Source: Marasmius tenuissimus
Lineage: Eukaryota; Basidiomycota; Agaricomycetes; Agaricales; Marasmiaceae
Length of the DNA stretch: 64,000 nt
Reading direction: 5' to 3'
Assembly (NCBI GenBank): GCA_029532415.1
Contig: JAQOTA010000071.1
Span: forward strand, 744,001-808,000
Under the pieces are notes generated by a model. The model saw nothing but the letters and a program-made list of their open reading frames with translations. It had not been told where the DNA came from and searched no databases. Of the stretch, positions 22,821 through 33,558 are shown piece by piece (positions within the stretch are counted from its first letter, which is position 1; each line of letters starts with the position of its first letter). Both the position numbers and the translations under genes were made by a program.

Positions 22821-24367
22821 ATGTCCTCGACTACAACCACCGAAGAGGTACCCCAGCAGCTTCTCCATAAGCTCAACATTGGAGGTGTCCGACCTGGGAA
22901 AGCCTGGAAGAAGGGACCCAAGCCAAACGTTGCCTTGTGGGTGACGAAGGAGCACAAGCTCTACCAAGAGGAAATCCCATACCCTGAATGTGGTCCGAGT
23001 GACTGGTGCGTTCACTTCGCCTTGTACTGGCTTCCAGGCTGCTTACACTTGTCGCAGCATCGTGCATGTGAAAGCAACAGGCATCTGTGGCTCGGAGGTA
23101 CCCAATCTCTTCTTTGCTGGAGTGCAGTATTGAGTACTCTGCAGATCCACTTCTGGAAATCTGGGAGGATAGGCGACTGTATGGTTGACCACGATTTGAT
23201 TCTTGGTGTGTAAAGATACCGATTGGAAATGATGACTGAAACCGAACACGTATACTAACTTGGCGATGTTGCAGGGCACGAATCAGCAGGAGAAATCCTA
23301 GAAGTTGGGTCGAACGTTGAGAACTTCAAAAAAGGTTGATTCGCCCGTATCTTTGCTGTCTTGTTTTTGACTCGAGCCTGTACACTAGGTGATCGCGTTT
23401 CCATAGAGCCCGGCGTGTCCTGTTGGGAATGCAAGCAGTGTATCTCGGGACGCTACAATCTTTGCCCCACCGTAAAATTCAGTGGAACTCCTCCTTCCCA
23501 TGGTACCATGGCACGTTACATCGCACACCCGGCCCGGTTTCTTCACAAGTAAGGTCCAAGATAATGGTTCTTTCTTTGCATTGACGCTCCCCAACTCCAG
23601 GATGCCCACCGCAATGAGTTACGCCGAAGGCGCACTCGTTGAACCGCTCTCAGTCGGCGCAGGTGCTGTCGCTCGTGCTCAGCTCTCTCTCGGTCAGCCA
23701 GTCCTCGTGTGTGGTGCTGGTCCTATCGGTCTTGCTGCCGCCATCTGTGCCCGTGCCGCTGGTGCACATCCGGTCGTTATCACCGATTTGGAGGAATCGA
23801 GACTCGAACAGGCAAAGCAATTGGGCTTTGACCGTACCGTCAAGGTCGAATTGGGCTGGGACAAGCACGAGACAGCTGGACAGATCAGAAATCTCTTTAA
23901 AGACGGGGAGGTGGCTCTGATCCCCGAAGTTGCCTTTGAGTGCACAGGGGCTCAATCAAGTATCGTTTCCGCGATCTATGTCAGTCAGCTCCCATGTTAC
24001 CGCGGTACGACTACTAAACCTGCTGTCCAAACAGGCTATTGAGGACGGAGGAACCGTTCTCCAGATCGGATGCGGCAAGCCAGACGTTGATCTTCCACTC
24101 ATGGCGATGGGCTTTAGGGAGGTCAAGTGAGTCTTCATCGATACTCGTAACCGGTACAAGTCCTCATTTCTCCAAAGCATCGTCACCTCTTTCCGTTACA
24201 AGCAAACATGGCCAACCGTCATTCGCCTGTTGAACGATGGTATGCTCACGAGCGCTGAGAAACTCATAACGCATTCGTTCCCACTGGAGAAAACCATCGA
24301 AGCTTTCGAAACATGTGTGACGAGAGAGTGCAGGAGTGTCAAAGTGCAAATCGTGGACGAAGATTGA
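22821..24367 (+). CDS. NAD-dependent polyol dehydrogenase (L-arabinitol/xylitol type)
   Basis: A zinc-containing medium-chain dehydrogenase that oxidises a pentitol or hexitol to a ketose, in the fungal pentose catabolic route. The start MSSTTTTEEVPQQLL opens a frame reaching a splice in the GroES-like domain. Once joined it shows KATGICGSEIHFWKSGR (catalytic zinc Cys), GHESAGEILEVG (His-Glu) and the structural zinc cysteines CWECKQCISGRYNLC. Further on are SYAEGALVEPLSVG and the Rossmann motif VCGAGPIGLAAAICARAAGA, followed by DLEESRLEQAKQLG. The closing segment (NDGMLTSAEKLITHSFPLEK) also matches the family. Six or so introns are present. L-arabinitol 4-dehydrogenase, xylitol dehydrogenase and sorbitol dehydrogenase cannot be separated by eye. 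Confidence 0.9.
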
Positions 24368-24448
24368 TCCAGCTGGCTCCAAGTCGTAGCCAATTTCCGG
24401 ATTGCTTGGGTTTGATGCTGGTTGGAAACTTCCTGAAGCAAAGTGCTG

Positions 24449-24465
24449 TTTTTTTTTTTTTTTTT
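24449..24465 (+). repeat. 17-base T run between convergent genes
   Basis: A homopolymer of 17 T lies between the stop codons of the polyol dehydrogenase and RAE1 genes, in their overlapping 3' flanks. It could be a polymerase-slippage microsatellite; no function is claimed. Confidence 0.8.
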
Positions 24466-24597
24466 CATTCGTACTGGGACAACAAACAGGTAGAACGTTG
24501 CGTTCACTGTTACACGAGAAAGAACATTGATAGATATGATACCATGGTTAAAACGATTAGTAAATGTATTCTCAAGAAACAACTGGCCGCATCACCG

Positions 24598-26079
24598 CTA
24601 CTTTCTGGGCCTCTTCTTCACTTCCTCTTCTTTGCAAGCGTGGAGCATCAGCTTGTTCGGGTGTCCAGGAGTCATGCCAGAATGTCCCTTCGACCAGTCG
24701 TACGAAACAGCATAAGCGAAGATGTTGCCAGTACGGTTGAAGGAGCTGCACGAGATGGGACCAGGGGCAGGCTCAAAAGCTGTTTTTTCAAGGTTGAGCC
24801 AGTTGAAGACATTGATGAGAACTGAGTACTCACTCTTCAGACGCGTCCGGGCGTCCTTGTCCCAGAAGTGGATCGTTCCGTCGGATCCTACATTTTGTAA
24901 GAATGAGCGGCGAAAATCGATATATGACGGATGGAAACGCACCGCAAGTCGAGAACGTTCCGTGGACGGGATGGAAGGAAATATCATTGACCGCGTAAAC
25001 CATCGCTTGATCCTTGTTGTTGGGGGTAGAGTCCCTTCGGTGACATTTGAAGGAGAAGTTGTTGCTGTTCATAGCTATGAGTCCGCTATCCCAGGGTAGG
25101 CAAAACGATGACTCGCGTACCTGCTGTCCTTGTCTTCAACGTATCTACCAATGAGAGAGATGAGCATACGGAATGGCGGAAAGAGCCTCTGATTTGCACT
25201 CACTGGATAGCAACTCTCCCTTCAATACTGCCGACCGCAAACCCGCTGTTGGGAGATGCGGTAAAACAAGATGCAACACGTGTTTGCCACTTGAGCGGGG
25301 AGGTTATCGTTTTGTACGCAGACGTCGGGTTGGTAAGGTTGAAGATCTGAATGTGACGTTCGGCGGTACCAACTACCATCAATGGATATTGCACGTCCAT
25401 AGTGTAGCATCGTTCTGGGAGAGTGACGCTAGCAACCGGTTGCGGACTTCGTAGGTCCCAATACTGCAGTAGGGTAGGGTTTCGTCAACGCGTCCTAATT
25501 TTGAAGAAGAAAATGCAAAGTACTTTGATGGTTTTGTCCCAACTCCCAGTAGCAAGAATGTTGGCTTGGGGCGCTTCTACCCATTTCACAACTTTGATTG
25601 GAGCATCGTGTTGTGCGACCTGGGTGGCTTGCCCAGTGGAAATGTCAAACATACGTCCAGCATTGTCTGCTCCTCCTGAAAAGATTTTGTTTCCTTCCTG
25701 AAGATTTCGAGAAAAAAAGATATCAGAACATCTTTCTTCAGATAGAGCGACATGACTAGGACGCGCCTTGTTCCAACAAACCGACAATGCTGGACCCTGA
25801 TGTTGATACATTGCTTTTCCCTGCGACTGCCCTCCTGCACCTATTTCGTATATACGGACCTAAATCCACAGAGAGCGAGAGAACTAAGAAACGCGAAACT
25901 CCGCACATAGAAAGGATAGAATCACGCACACTATTGTCCCAACTCCCCACTGCCAGGTAATCCGCTTGAGGGGAGAAAGACATCGATGACACCGAGTCTG
26001 ATGGGGGGTCAGACATTTCGATATCTTTTTCGGCATTGTTGGTCGTCGTGGTCGTCGACGTGCTCCCAAAGAACGACAT
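24598..26079 (-). CDS. RAE1: Rae1/Gle2 mRNA export factor
   Basis: A seven-bladed WD40 protein of the nuclear pore that partners a Nup98-type nucleoporin in mRNA export and works at the mitotic spindle. The start is MSFFGSTSTTTTTNNAEKD. Blade motifs follow: SFSPQADYLAVGSWDNS, GNKIFSGGADNAGRMFDIST, ANILATGSWDKTIK, VGTAERHIQIFNL, VGSIEGRVAIQ, ISFHPVHGTFSTCGSDGTIH and FNRTGNIFAYAVSYDWSKGH. The last segment and the C-terminal PGHPNKLMLHACKEEEVKKR are characteristic of Rae1. About six introns are present. Its start codon lies only 107 bases from that of the DEAD-box helicase on the opposite strand. Confidence 0.95.
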
Positions 26080-26186
26080 GGTGGACGTTGGGAGTTGAAA
26101 GGGAAGTGTGGGCGCCAAATGATGCTGGGGGGTTCCAACCGAGAATCCCACGCTCCCCTCCTACCTACCGCTGCCCACCATTCAGT
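26080..26186. promoter_or_regulatory. 107-bp divergent promoter, RAE1/DBP6
   Basis: The entire space between two divergent start codons is 107 bases, so both transcription starts and leaders must lie within it or overlap. No clear TATA box is seen. Confidence 0.6.
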
Positions 26187-28777
26187 ATGGAAGCTGCTCC
26201 TAAGGTAGGTCGTTCTACATAACGTGGTGACAGTTTAGCTTATTCTGACTACAGTATTATGGTAGGAGATCTCAAAAACCAAGGCTAAACAACGGTACTT
26301 GAGGCGAAAAAAAGAGCGCCGAAAACACAGAAAACAAGCCCAACCCAAAGCCGGAGAAAAAACAGGAGTGGTAGAGCACGATAGTGACAATGAATCGGAG
26401 GAAGAGGATGTAGAAGAGCCCGCCCAGGTTATGGAGGTCGATGAGAGGGAACCCACAGTCCCTTCTTTCACAGAGGACACGCCTCAAAAGACTGAAAAAC
26501 GACCAAAGAAACGTAGGAAACTTTCTGAAGATGCTGAGGAGGTTACTACGGTCGTTGAGCTCGACGAACGCGAAGACAATGAACCGCAAGATGCTCAGAA
26601 CGACCCCGCACCGAGTCGATCGCCCTCCCCGGTAGCAGCGTTCCCATCGTTCCCCCTTTCAACCTTGCCAGACGCGCCGACAGAATCAGCTTTGGCTTTA
26701 CAAGGCTTAGATCAAGCTCTCATAGATGCAGAGGTCGTCGATCCTGCCGTGGTCCAGTCTATATCGGATTCGAACGAACAGGGCGACGCTGGCGCATGTT
26801 TGAGCGAAAAAATGAGGAAGAGATTGCACGACTTGGGGATAACCGAGCTGTTTGCTGGTACGTGAACGAAATTCGATTTTCATCGCATCCTCATGCTAAT
26901 GGGTGTGGTCATATAGTTCAAACCGCCCTATTACCTTTTCTCCTTCCTTCAAATCCATGGCAGAAAGCTCTCTATCAACCGTACGACCCACCTCGAGATA
27001 TCTGTGTTTCGGCCCCAACTGGTAGTGGTAAGACCCTTTCATATGCTATTCCCATTATTGAGGTTCGATCCTCACATTCTATCCTGACCCCATCGAACGC
27101 TGACGCCCCCTCTCAAGATCTTGAGCACCCGGATAGTAACGCGCTTGCGTGCTCTTATCGTTCTACCAACCCGAGACTTGGTAACCCAAGTTCGCGAGAC
27201 TTTTGAGGCCATCGGCAAAGGCAGAGGTCTCAAGGTAATTCGCTCCGTATCTTGCGTTGATTAAGTCCTTTCATCTCACTCCTTGCAGATCGGAACCGCC
27301 ACTGGACAACATTCTTTCGCGCACGAACAGTCGCAGCTCGTTGAGGACAGGAGCTCCAAGTAGAAACATTTCCATCCCCTCGTACGAGACCTCTTTTAAC
27401 CTAAACTTCAGACTATTAGGTGGTTCAAGCAAGGTCGACGTTTTGATTTGCACTCCTGGGAGGCTAATCGACCATCTCGCCGAGACACCCAACTTTTCGT
27501 TACAACATTTGAGATTTCTAGTACAGAATCCCACTGCTCTGTGTGTGGGAGGGACGTTCATTCTTCTTTTCTCTTTTTACAGGTCATTGACGAAGCAGAT
27601 CGACTACTCGCGCAATCCTATCAAGACTGGCTAATCCGGATATTAGCAGCCACTCGACCGCCAAAGGCGAGCGGTCACCACGTCTTGGAAGATCTCTTAG
27701 GTAGATCAAGCCCAGATGAGCACTCTTGCAACTACCCCGATGCTCTCAATCCTGCCTTTATGCATCTTCTCCCCTACCCCGAATTCCCTTCCTTCATCTC
27801 TGAAAAGAAAGAGGGGTCTTGTCAGAAGTTTCTCTTCTCTGCGACCCTTACCCGGGATCCCGCAAAACTCGCGTCGCTGGAGCTCAGAGACCCGAAATAC
27901 TTTGTCGTGCATCGTCGCCCAGATCAGCAGAACGACTTAGAAAATAGTGTCCTAGACGTTGCCACAGAGAGGTTCACATTCCCCGATACACTGAAGGTAC
28001 GCGAAAATGTCCACACATCGAGGCCAGTCTCTGAAACATGTCCCATTCTGTAGGAGCACATGGTCATATGTGAAACCGCGAAGAAACCTCTCGTCCTCTT
28101 CCACCTCATTCACCAATACCACATCTCCAACGCCCTGGTTTTCACCAAATCCGCCGAAAGCACGGCTAGACTCGTTCACCTATTCGACTTTTTCGAAAAG
28201 TCGCAGAGTTCGAGTTCTTCGCAAATCACTATTCGTGCTTACTCGAGCGATCTTGGTGCTTCTGAGCGGAAGACGATATTACAAAAGTTTAAGGACCAGG
28301 AGATTCAGATGTACGTGTCCTCTGCGGAGTGTTAAGATGATGCTGATGGGCAGTATAGATTGATCTGCTCTGATTTGATATCCCGTGGGATTGACATTAG
28401 CCATGTTTCACATATTGTTAGTTACGATGCACCGGTCGATATGAGGAAATACGTCCATCGGGTTGGAAGAACGGCAAGAGCTGGGAAAGAGGGTGATGCT
28501 TGGACGTTGGTGGAGGAGCAGGAGGTTAGTCTTCTCCCAGGTTGCTATTTGTTCGTGGAAGTTGACACTTTGGAACAGGCTAGGTATTTCAAGACGATGA
28601 TGAAGAATGCTAGTCACCTTGAGAAGATCAAGAGGGAGCGAGTAAGAGAGCAGGATCTTGAACCGCTTGTTCCGCATTACGAGGTGAGGAGACTTTTTCA
28701 TGTTCTCTAAGGTTTATCACTCACCCTTTCGATAGAATGCTTTGGGTCAGTTGAAGGAAGTTTACTCGAGAGGGTAG
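26187..28777 (+). CDS. DBP6: Dbp6/DDX51-type DEAD-box RNA helicase
   Basis: An ATP-dependent RNA helicase of early 60S ribosome assembly in the nucleolus. Exon 1 encodes only MEAAPK. After splicing to the tattatggtag|gag junction the Lys/Arg-rich N-terminus (RYLRRKKERRKHRK) and an acidic stretch follow. Helicase motifs in order: VQTALLPFLL (Q-like), SAPTGSGKTLSYAIP (Walker A), VLPTRDLVTQV, CTPGRLIDHL, IDEADR (the DEAD box), FLFSATLTRDP, NALVFTKSAEST, LICSDLISRGIDI and HRVGRTARAGKEGD. The long insert after IDEADR (HHVLEDLLGRSSPDEH...) fits the Dbp6/DDX51 subfamily. The last exon gives NALGQLKEVYSRG. At least nine introns. The stop is 46 bases from that of the convergent VPS71 gene. Confidence 0.92.
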
Positions 28778-28823
28778 GCTGTCGTTATTGGTATAGAAAA
28801 GTAGATTATTACACTGCACGGTC

Positions 28824-29506
28824 TTACAAGACCCTCCTTTCGCAACGCGTCTCTTCGTGGACGGTTTCGCAGTTTCGGTCGCAATATGGTAATGCACATT
28901 TTTTGCATTTGTAGGATCCCCAATAGCCACAGACGGAGCATAGCATTCGCGGTGGGTAGGTCGACGGGGGAGATTGAGCGGTGAGATAACTTGGAGTTGA
29001 ACCTGGGAGCGAGGCGATTTTCTATCGATTGTAGTTAGTCAAATGTTCCGGTCAAGTCGAGCGCAACGCACCGATTCGTCAAGCAACGTAGCAAAATTCT
29101 TTCGATATAACAATGCTGTCCTGACATTCATCGTCGACTTTTTCTTCGTTGCGGCCGGAGAGGTGCCCTGTAAATTGAGACTGCGTTTGTCCGAAATAGT
29201 TTGACGCGCTCTGCCTTTCGTGTATTTGGCGGTGACTCCGTCCTCTTCGTCGCCATCGTTATTCACCGGAGTTTCAGAGTAATTCGACCTCTTTCGACTG
29301 GTGCTTCAGAGTGTGCTGTCCCCCTGGAGAGAACGAGCGTACTTCTAGTTCATCGAGATGTCTCCTTGTTCGTTTCGCGATGAGGTCGACCGTAATACCA
29401 GCGGAGTCGTTGACTTGTCTGTTTACTGTGTAGTGAAGTGAGCCAAGGGGATATAAGTAGATGAAGGTCAATGTTTACATTTTTCTCTGTTCCGTTTTGG
29501 TGGCAT
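28824..29506 (-). CDS. VPS71: Vps71/ZNHIT1-like HIT zinc-finger protein of SWR1 complex
   Basis: A small nuclear subunit of the SWR1/SRCAP remodeller that deposits histone H2A.Z. It is visible only after removing introns. Exon 1 starts MPPKRNREK (ATG at 29506). Then come LNRQVNDSAGITVDLIAKR and TRRHLDELE; a 52-base intron is removed before RSNYSETPVNNDGDEED. The conserved YRKNFATLLDES corresponds to the FRKNFQALLEE region of ZNHIT1. The last exon encodes the HIT finger CSVCGYWGSYKCKKCALPYC, then DRNCETVHEETRC and stops after ERRVL, so all eight metal ligands are present. The family assignment rests on this finger plus the upstream segment. Protein length is about 180 aa, as expected. Confidence 0.88.
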
Positions 29507-29726
29507 GGAACAACGTAAAGGAAAACGTTCAGCGGCCGCTTAGAGCGGTATCCTGGGTGCCCGGTGGGGTGACTTTTACTGTAGTCCGAAGCGCGAGCAC
29601 GCAATATCGGTTCAAAAACAATGAGGCGATACACCCCAGCTCTTGTCTGCTCTTGTCTCCATTTCTCTTGTCATCTCATACACTCCGTTTTATTCGTCTC
29701 TCTCTTTCTCCCCATCACCTCCCACA
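29507..29726. promoter_or_regulatory. 220-bp divergent promoter, VPS71/fusion gene
   Basis: Only 220 bases separate the start codon of VPS71 from that of the cystathionine lyase-mevalonate kinase gene. The part next to the fusion gene (29636-29726) is CT-rich, a common feature of strongly expressed fungal promoters. Confidence 0.5.
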
Positions 29727-32700
29727 ATGGGGCCATCGGTCGACACCAAACATCCTCGTTTACACGATCTTCCTACCCCAGAACCAGAGTCACCTTTGAG
29801 GTCCAGGAAGCCTTACAAGTTCTCAACTCTGTGCGCGACAGTTGAGAATCCTGACCAGAAGGACCAGTATGGGAGCAGTTCAGTGCCTATCTACCAAACA
29901 GCAACTTTCAAGGGAGTTGCAGGGGAATACGACTATTCTCGCAGTGGTAACCCCACTCGGAGTCATCTAGGTGCGTTCTCAACAATAAAAAATGATAGTA
30001 GAGCACCCTTTCTGACTTTTTCCACAGAGCATCACATCGCGAAAATCTCTTCTGCCAATCATGCATTCGCTGTTTCCTCGGGAATGGCTGCTCTCGATGT
30101 CATTCTCCGTATTCTCAAGCCCGGAGACGAAGTCATTGCAGGCGACGATCTCTACGGAGGAACCAACAGGCTCCTCGCCTACTTGCGTAACAACGGAGGC
30201 GTCACAGTCCACCATGTCGACACCACAGATCCCTCTTCGATTATTCCCTACATTAACCCGACCAAAACGGCGATGGTGTTATTAGAATCGCCGACAAATC
30301 CGCTTTTGAAGATCGCAGATATAGCGCTCATCAGTAAAGAAGTCAAAGAACGCGCCCCGGACGCCATCGTGGTCGTCGATAACACCATGATGAGCCCATA
30401 TCTCCAAAGACCCTTGGAGCATGGCGCAGATGTCGTTTACGACAGTGCAACAAAGTATCTCAGTGGACACCACGATCTTATGGCCGGCGTAGTCACCTGT
30501 AACAGGGACGACATTGCCAAAGTACGTTAACTACTCGTGAAAATTCTCACCAGCTGATCTTATCTTTCTCCAGAAAATAGGATTTACGATTAACGCTGTT
30601 GGAAACGCTCTAACCCCATTCGACTGCTTCCTACTCCTCCGAGGTGTTAAGACACTCGCAGTTCGTCTCGATCGTCAACAAGCTACAGCCTCGCTCGTGG
30701 CTACATATCTGCACTCTCTAGGCTTTAAAGTGCACTACCCCGGTCTTCCCAGTCACCCTCGTCGAGAAGTCCACCAACGTATCGCAGACGGAAATGGAGC
30801 AGTTCTCAGTTTCGAAACGGGAAACAAGGAAGTCAGCGAAAAGATTGTTGGAGGCACGCGATTGTGGGGTATCAGTGTAAGCTTTGGATGTGTGAACAGT
30901 CTGATTAGCATGCCCTGTGTGATGTCGTACGTTTCAACGCGTTTCCTGTCCAGTAGTCGTCTGTATTAACCTCCCTTCCCTGACAGGCACGCTTCAATTG
31001 ACCCAGCCACTCGCGCTGCCCGTGGATTACCAGAGGATCTCATCCGCCTCTGTGTCGGTATCGAAGATTCGGCTGATCTCTTGGACGATCTCGAACAAGC
31101 TCTCGTAGATGCCGGTGCGATTGCCTATAGCTCTCAATTCAACCGCTATGTCCGAGTGGAGACAAAGGAGCTTCCTCTAGAAAAGGCCGTCGAGAAACTA
31201 GCTATAGGAAGCAGCAACAGTCAACAAGAATGGTTCGTCAGCGCTCCTGGCAAAGTCATCTTGTTCGGAGAACATGCTGTTGTCCACGGCGTCGTGAGCT
31301 CACTCCCCCTTTCTTCTCTTTCTCTTCTCGTTAATCGTGATCCTCCAGACGGCGATTGCGGCTTCTGTCGATCTTCGATGCTATGGTCTTCTCACTCCTC
31401 GAGACGATGGCAAGGTGTCGGTGTTCTTCAATGATATCTCTGATTTCTACCAAGAGTGGGATATCAAATCACTTCCGTGGGGCAAAGTATTGTCCTTACC
31501 TATGGATCAAGACCATCCAGAGGACCTCGATCAGGCGCTGATAGATGGCCTGCACGAGGGCCCTCTCAAGGGCCTCGAATACGGTCGCGAGAGCGTCTCC
31601 TCCCTCGTCCTTCTCTACCTGTACATGAAGTTGTCTAGACCAGGCATTAGGTCAGTGAACGTTTCCAACAAATACAATATACCGTGACACTGACCTTTCT
31701 CTCTCGCTTTGTTGCCGCAGACCCGGCTTCAACTTCACCGCTCGTTCCACACTCCCCGTAGGAGCCGGTCTCGGATCCTCCGCGTCCTTCTCTAGTTGTG
31801 CAGCGACCGCACTGCTCCTAGTGACGGGCCGAATCCGAGTACCCGAGTTACCACCTCGTTCTTCCGATGGCCACATCCACGTTTCTCACGAAGGACGTCG
31901 TGCCATCCCCCCCAACATGGCCGAGAGGATCAACAAGTGGGCGTACACCGCTGAGAAGATTCTTCACGGAAACCCCAGCGGCGTTGATAACAGCGTTTCG
32001 GTATACGGAGGCGCGTTGGGATACGTTAAAGAAGGATTTGGAAAGAAGAGCGGGATGGAGCCCATTACAGGGTAAGATTTTGTTTGGCAGTGTCTGCACG
32101 CCGGGGGATTCACACTAATACTAAACATTTGTGTTTCTGTGCAGTTTCAAATCTCTTCGATTCCTACTCACGAACACAAAAGTATCGCGGGACACTAAGA
32201 AACTCGTTGCTGGCGTTGGTCAGAAGAAGCTCGAGGTTTGTTCTGCCCTCCACAACAGAGTCTAGATGTTGATGTTGTTTTCTCTTCTCGCAGGAACCAG
32301 ACCTCGTCGATTCGATACTAAAAGCCGTTCAACACATTAGCGAAGAAGCCTGGCGTGCTCTCGCTGATCCGGAATTGTCTCGCAAAGACCTTATCTCAGG
32401 ACTCGCTGTACGTATCTCTCCTTCGTCGCCACATAGTGTTCCAAGGACTGACTTTGAACAGGCTCTGATAACCGAGAACCACAACCATCTCGTAACGTTG
32501 GGAGTCTCTCACCCATCACTGGAAGCGATCCGTGAAAAAACTGCTGGTTTACCGTATGGTTTAAGCACCAAGCTCACCGGTGCTGGAGGAGGCGGTTGTG
32601 CTGTTACACTCATTCCTGATGGTAAATTGTATCCCCCTTCCTCCCGCACGCATAACTCACCTATGTATGGCTCTAGATTTCAAAGCCGAAGCATTGAAAG

Positions 32701-32915
32701 ACCTAATAGCCGAACTCTCAGCGGCCGACTACGACCCGTACATGACTTCCGTCGGTGGGAGCGGGTTGGGTATTCTATCCCCGTACGAAGAACACAGGAA
32801 TAAGCAAGCTGTGGTGGATGGGCTGGACGATACGATCCAGGGAGCGTTCAAGGTTAGGAAGACTACTGAGCTTACACCGTGGGCGAATGATCTCGGGAGG
32901 TGGTTGTATGTGTAA
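29727..32915 (+). CDS. Fused cystathionine beta-lyase-mevalonate kinase
   Basis: Two enzymes are encoded in one frame, about 880 aa in all. The N-terminal half is a PLP-dependent Cys/Met-metabolism enzyme. It shows YQTATFKG, YDYSRSGNPTR, AVSSGMAALDVILRILKPGD, VVVDNTMMSPYLQRPLEHGA and SATKYLSGHHD with the PLP lysine. Its closing segment is ARGLPEDLIRLCVGIEDSAD. Fungal cystathionine beta-lyase makes homocysteine from cystathionine. The C-terminal half is a GHMP kinase: FVSAPGKVILFGEHAVVHGV, LPVGAGLGSSASFSSC (ATP loop), HGNPSGVDNSVSVYGG and KLTGAGGGGCAVTL, matching mevalonate kinase (Erg12). One exon, 30987-31293, carries both the lyase C-terminus and the kinase N-terminus, joined by about 40 residues with no stop, intron or methionine. 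No separate kinase start is available. About eleven introns. The start is the ATG in the CT-rich leader. Confidence 0.88.
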
Positions 32916-33558
32916 AAAAAATGTGTAATTTATCTTAGAATTTGTCTTGTACAGTAACTCGTTTGACTCTCGATATACTTAATTGGTGTAGTGGACCCGG
33001 CTATGACCTGATGGTGTTCCATCTCATCTGTGGAATCTTGCGATAGTCAATAAACTGTAGTCGGATGGAGTGGTGAATCTGGATTCAGGGAAGAGTCTTA
33101 TTTATTTATTTTTTCCCTTTAGGTGGGGCTTTCGCCCTTTCGGCGTCGAGGTTCAGGGAAGAGCCTCCACCTGGAGGGTTGCACATCAAAGAAGCGAGTG
33201 TGATGCAAAGTCCAGGCAAGTTGGAGCGCCCGTGGCCCTTTCCGGTTTAGCAATCGGTAATAGAAACGCGTCTGGAGATTACATTCCAACGTCCAGATCT
33301 CCCGCAGAGGCTTTAACATAAGAGTGAGTGACCAGCATTTTTCTATAAGAATCGCATGAGTTGTACAAAGAAGAAGTAAAGTGAGGGTCGATTACAGTAC
33401 GTTTTTAAACTTCGACCTGAACAAGACTATGTATGAGATTAACTACATTACCTATGGTTACCGTCGCATTATGCACTATACAAGAAAATACTGTGACCAA
33501 CACAGAGCAAGATAAGTATAATAAAGTCGGTTAAATATCCGGTGGTGTGGGGGCCATT
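32916..33558. other. Convergent intergenic region
   Basis: 3' flanks of the fusion gene and the sesquiterpene synthase gene. Contains AT-rich stretches and no recognisable gene. Confidence 0.4.

Noticed and set aside
27061..27085. GGTTCGATCC motif as a tRNA T arm
   Set aside because: It is in a helicase intron and flanking bases do not form a cloverleaf.
31081..31434. Separate mevalonate kinase start near 31081
   Set aside because: The codon there is TTG inside the lyase C-terminus; no ATG exists between the two domains.
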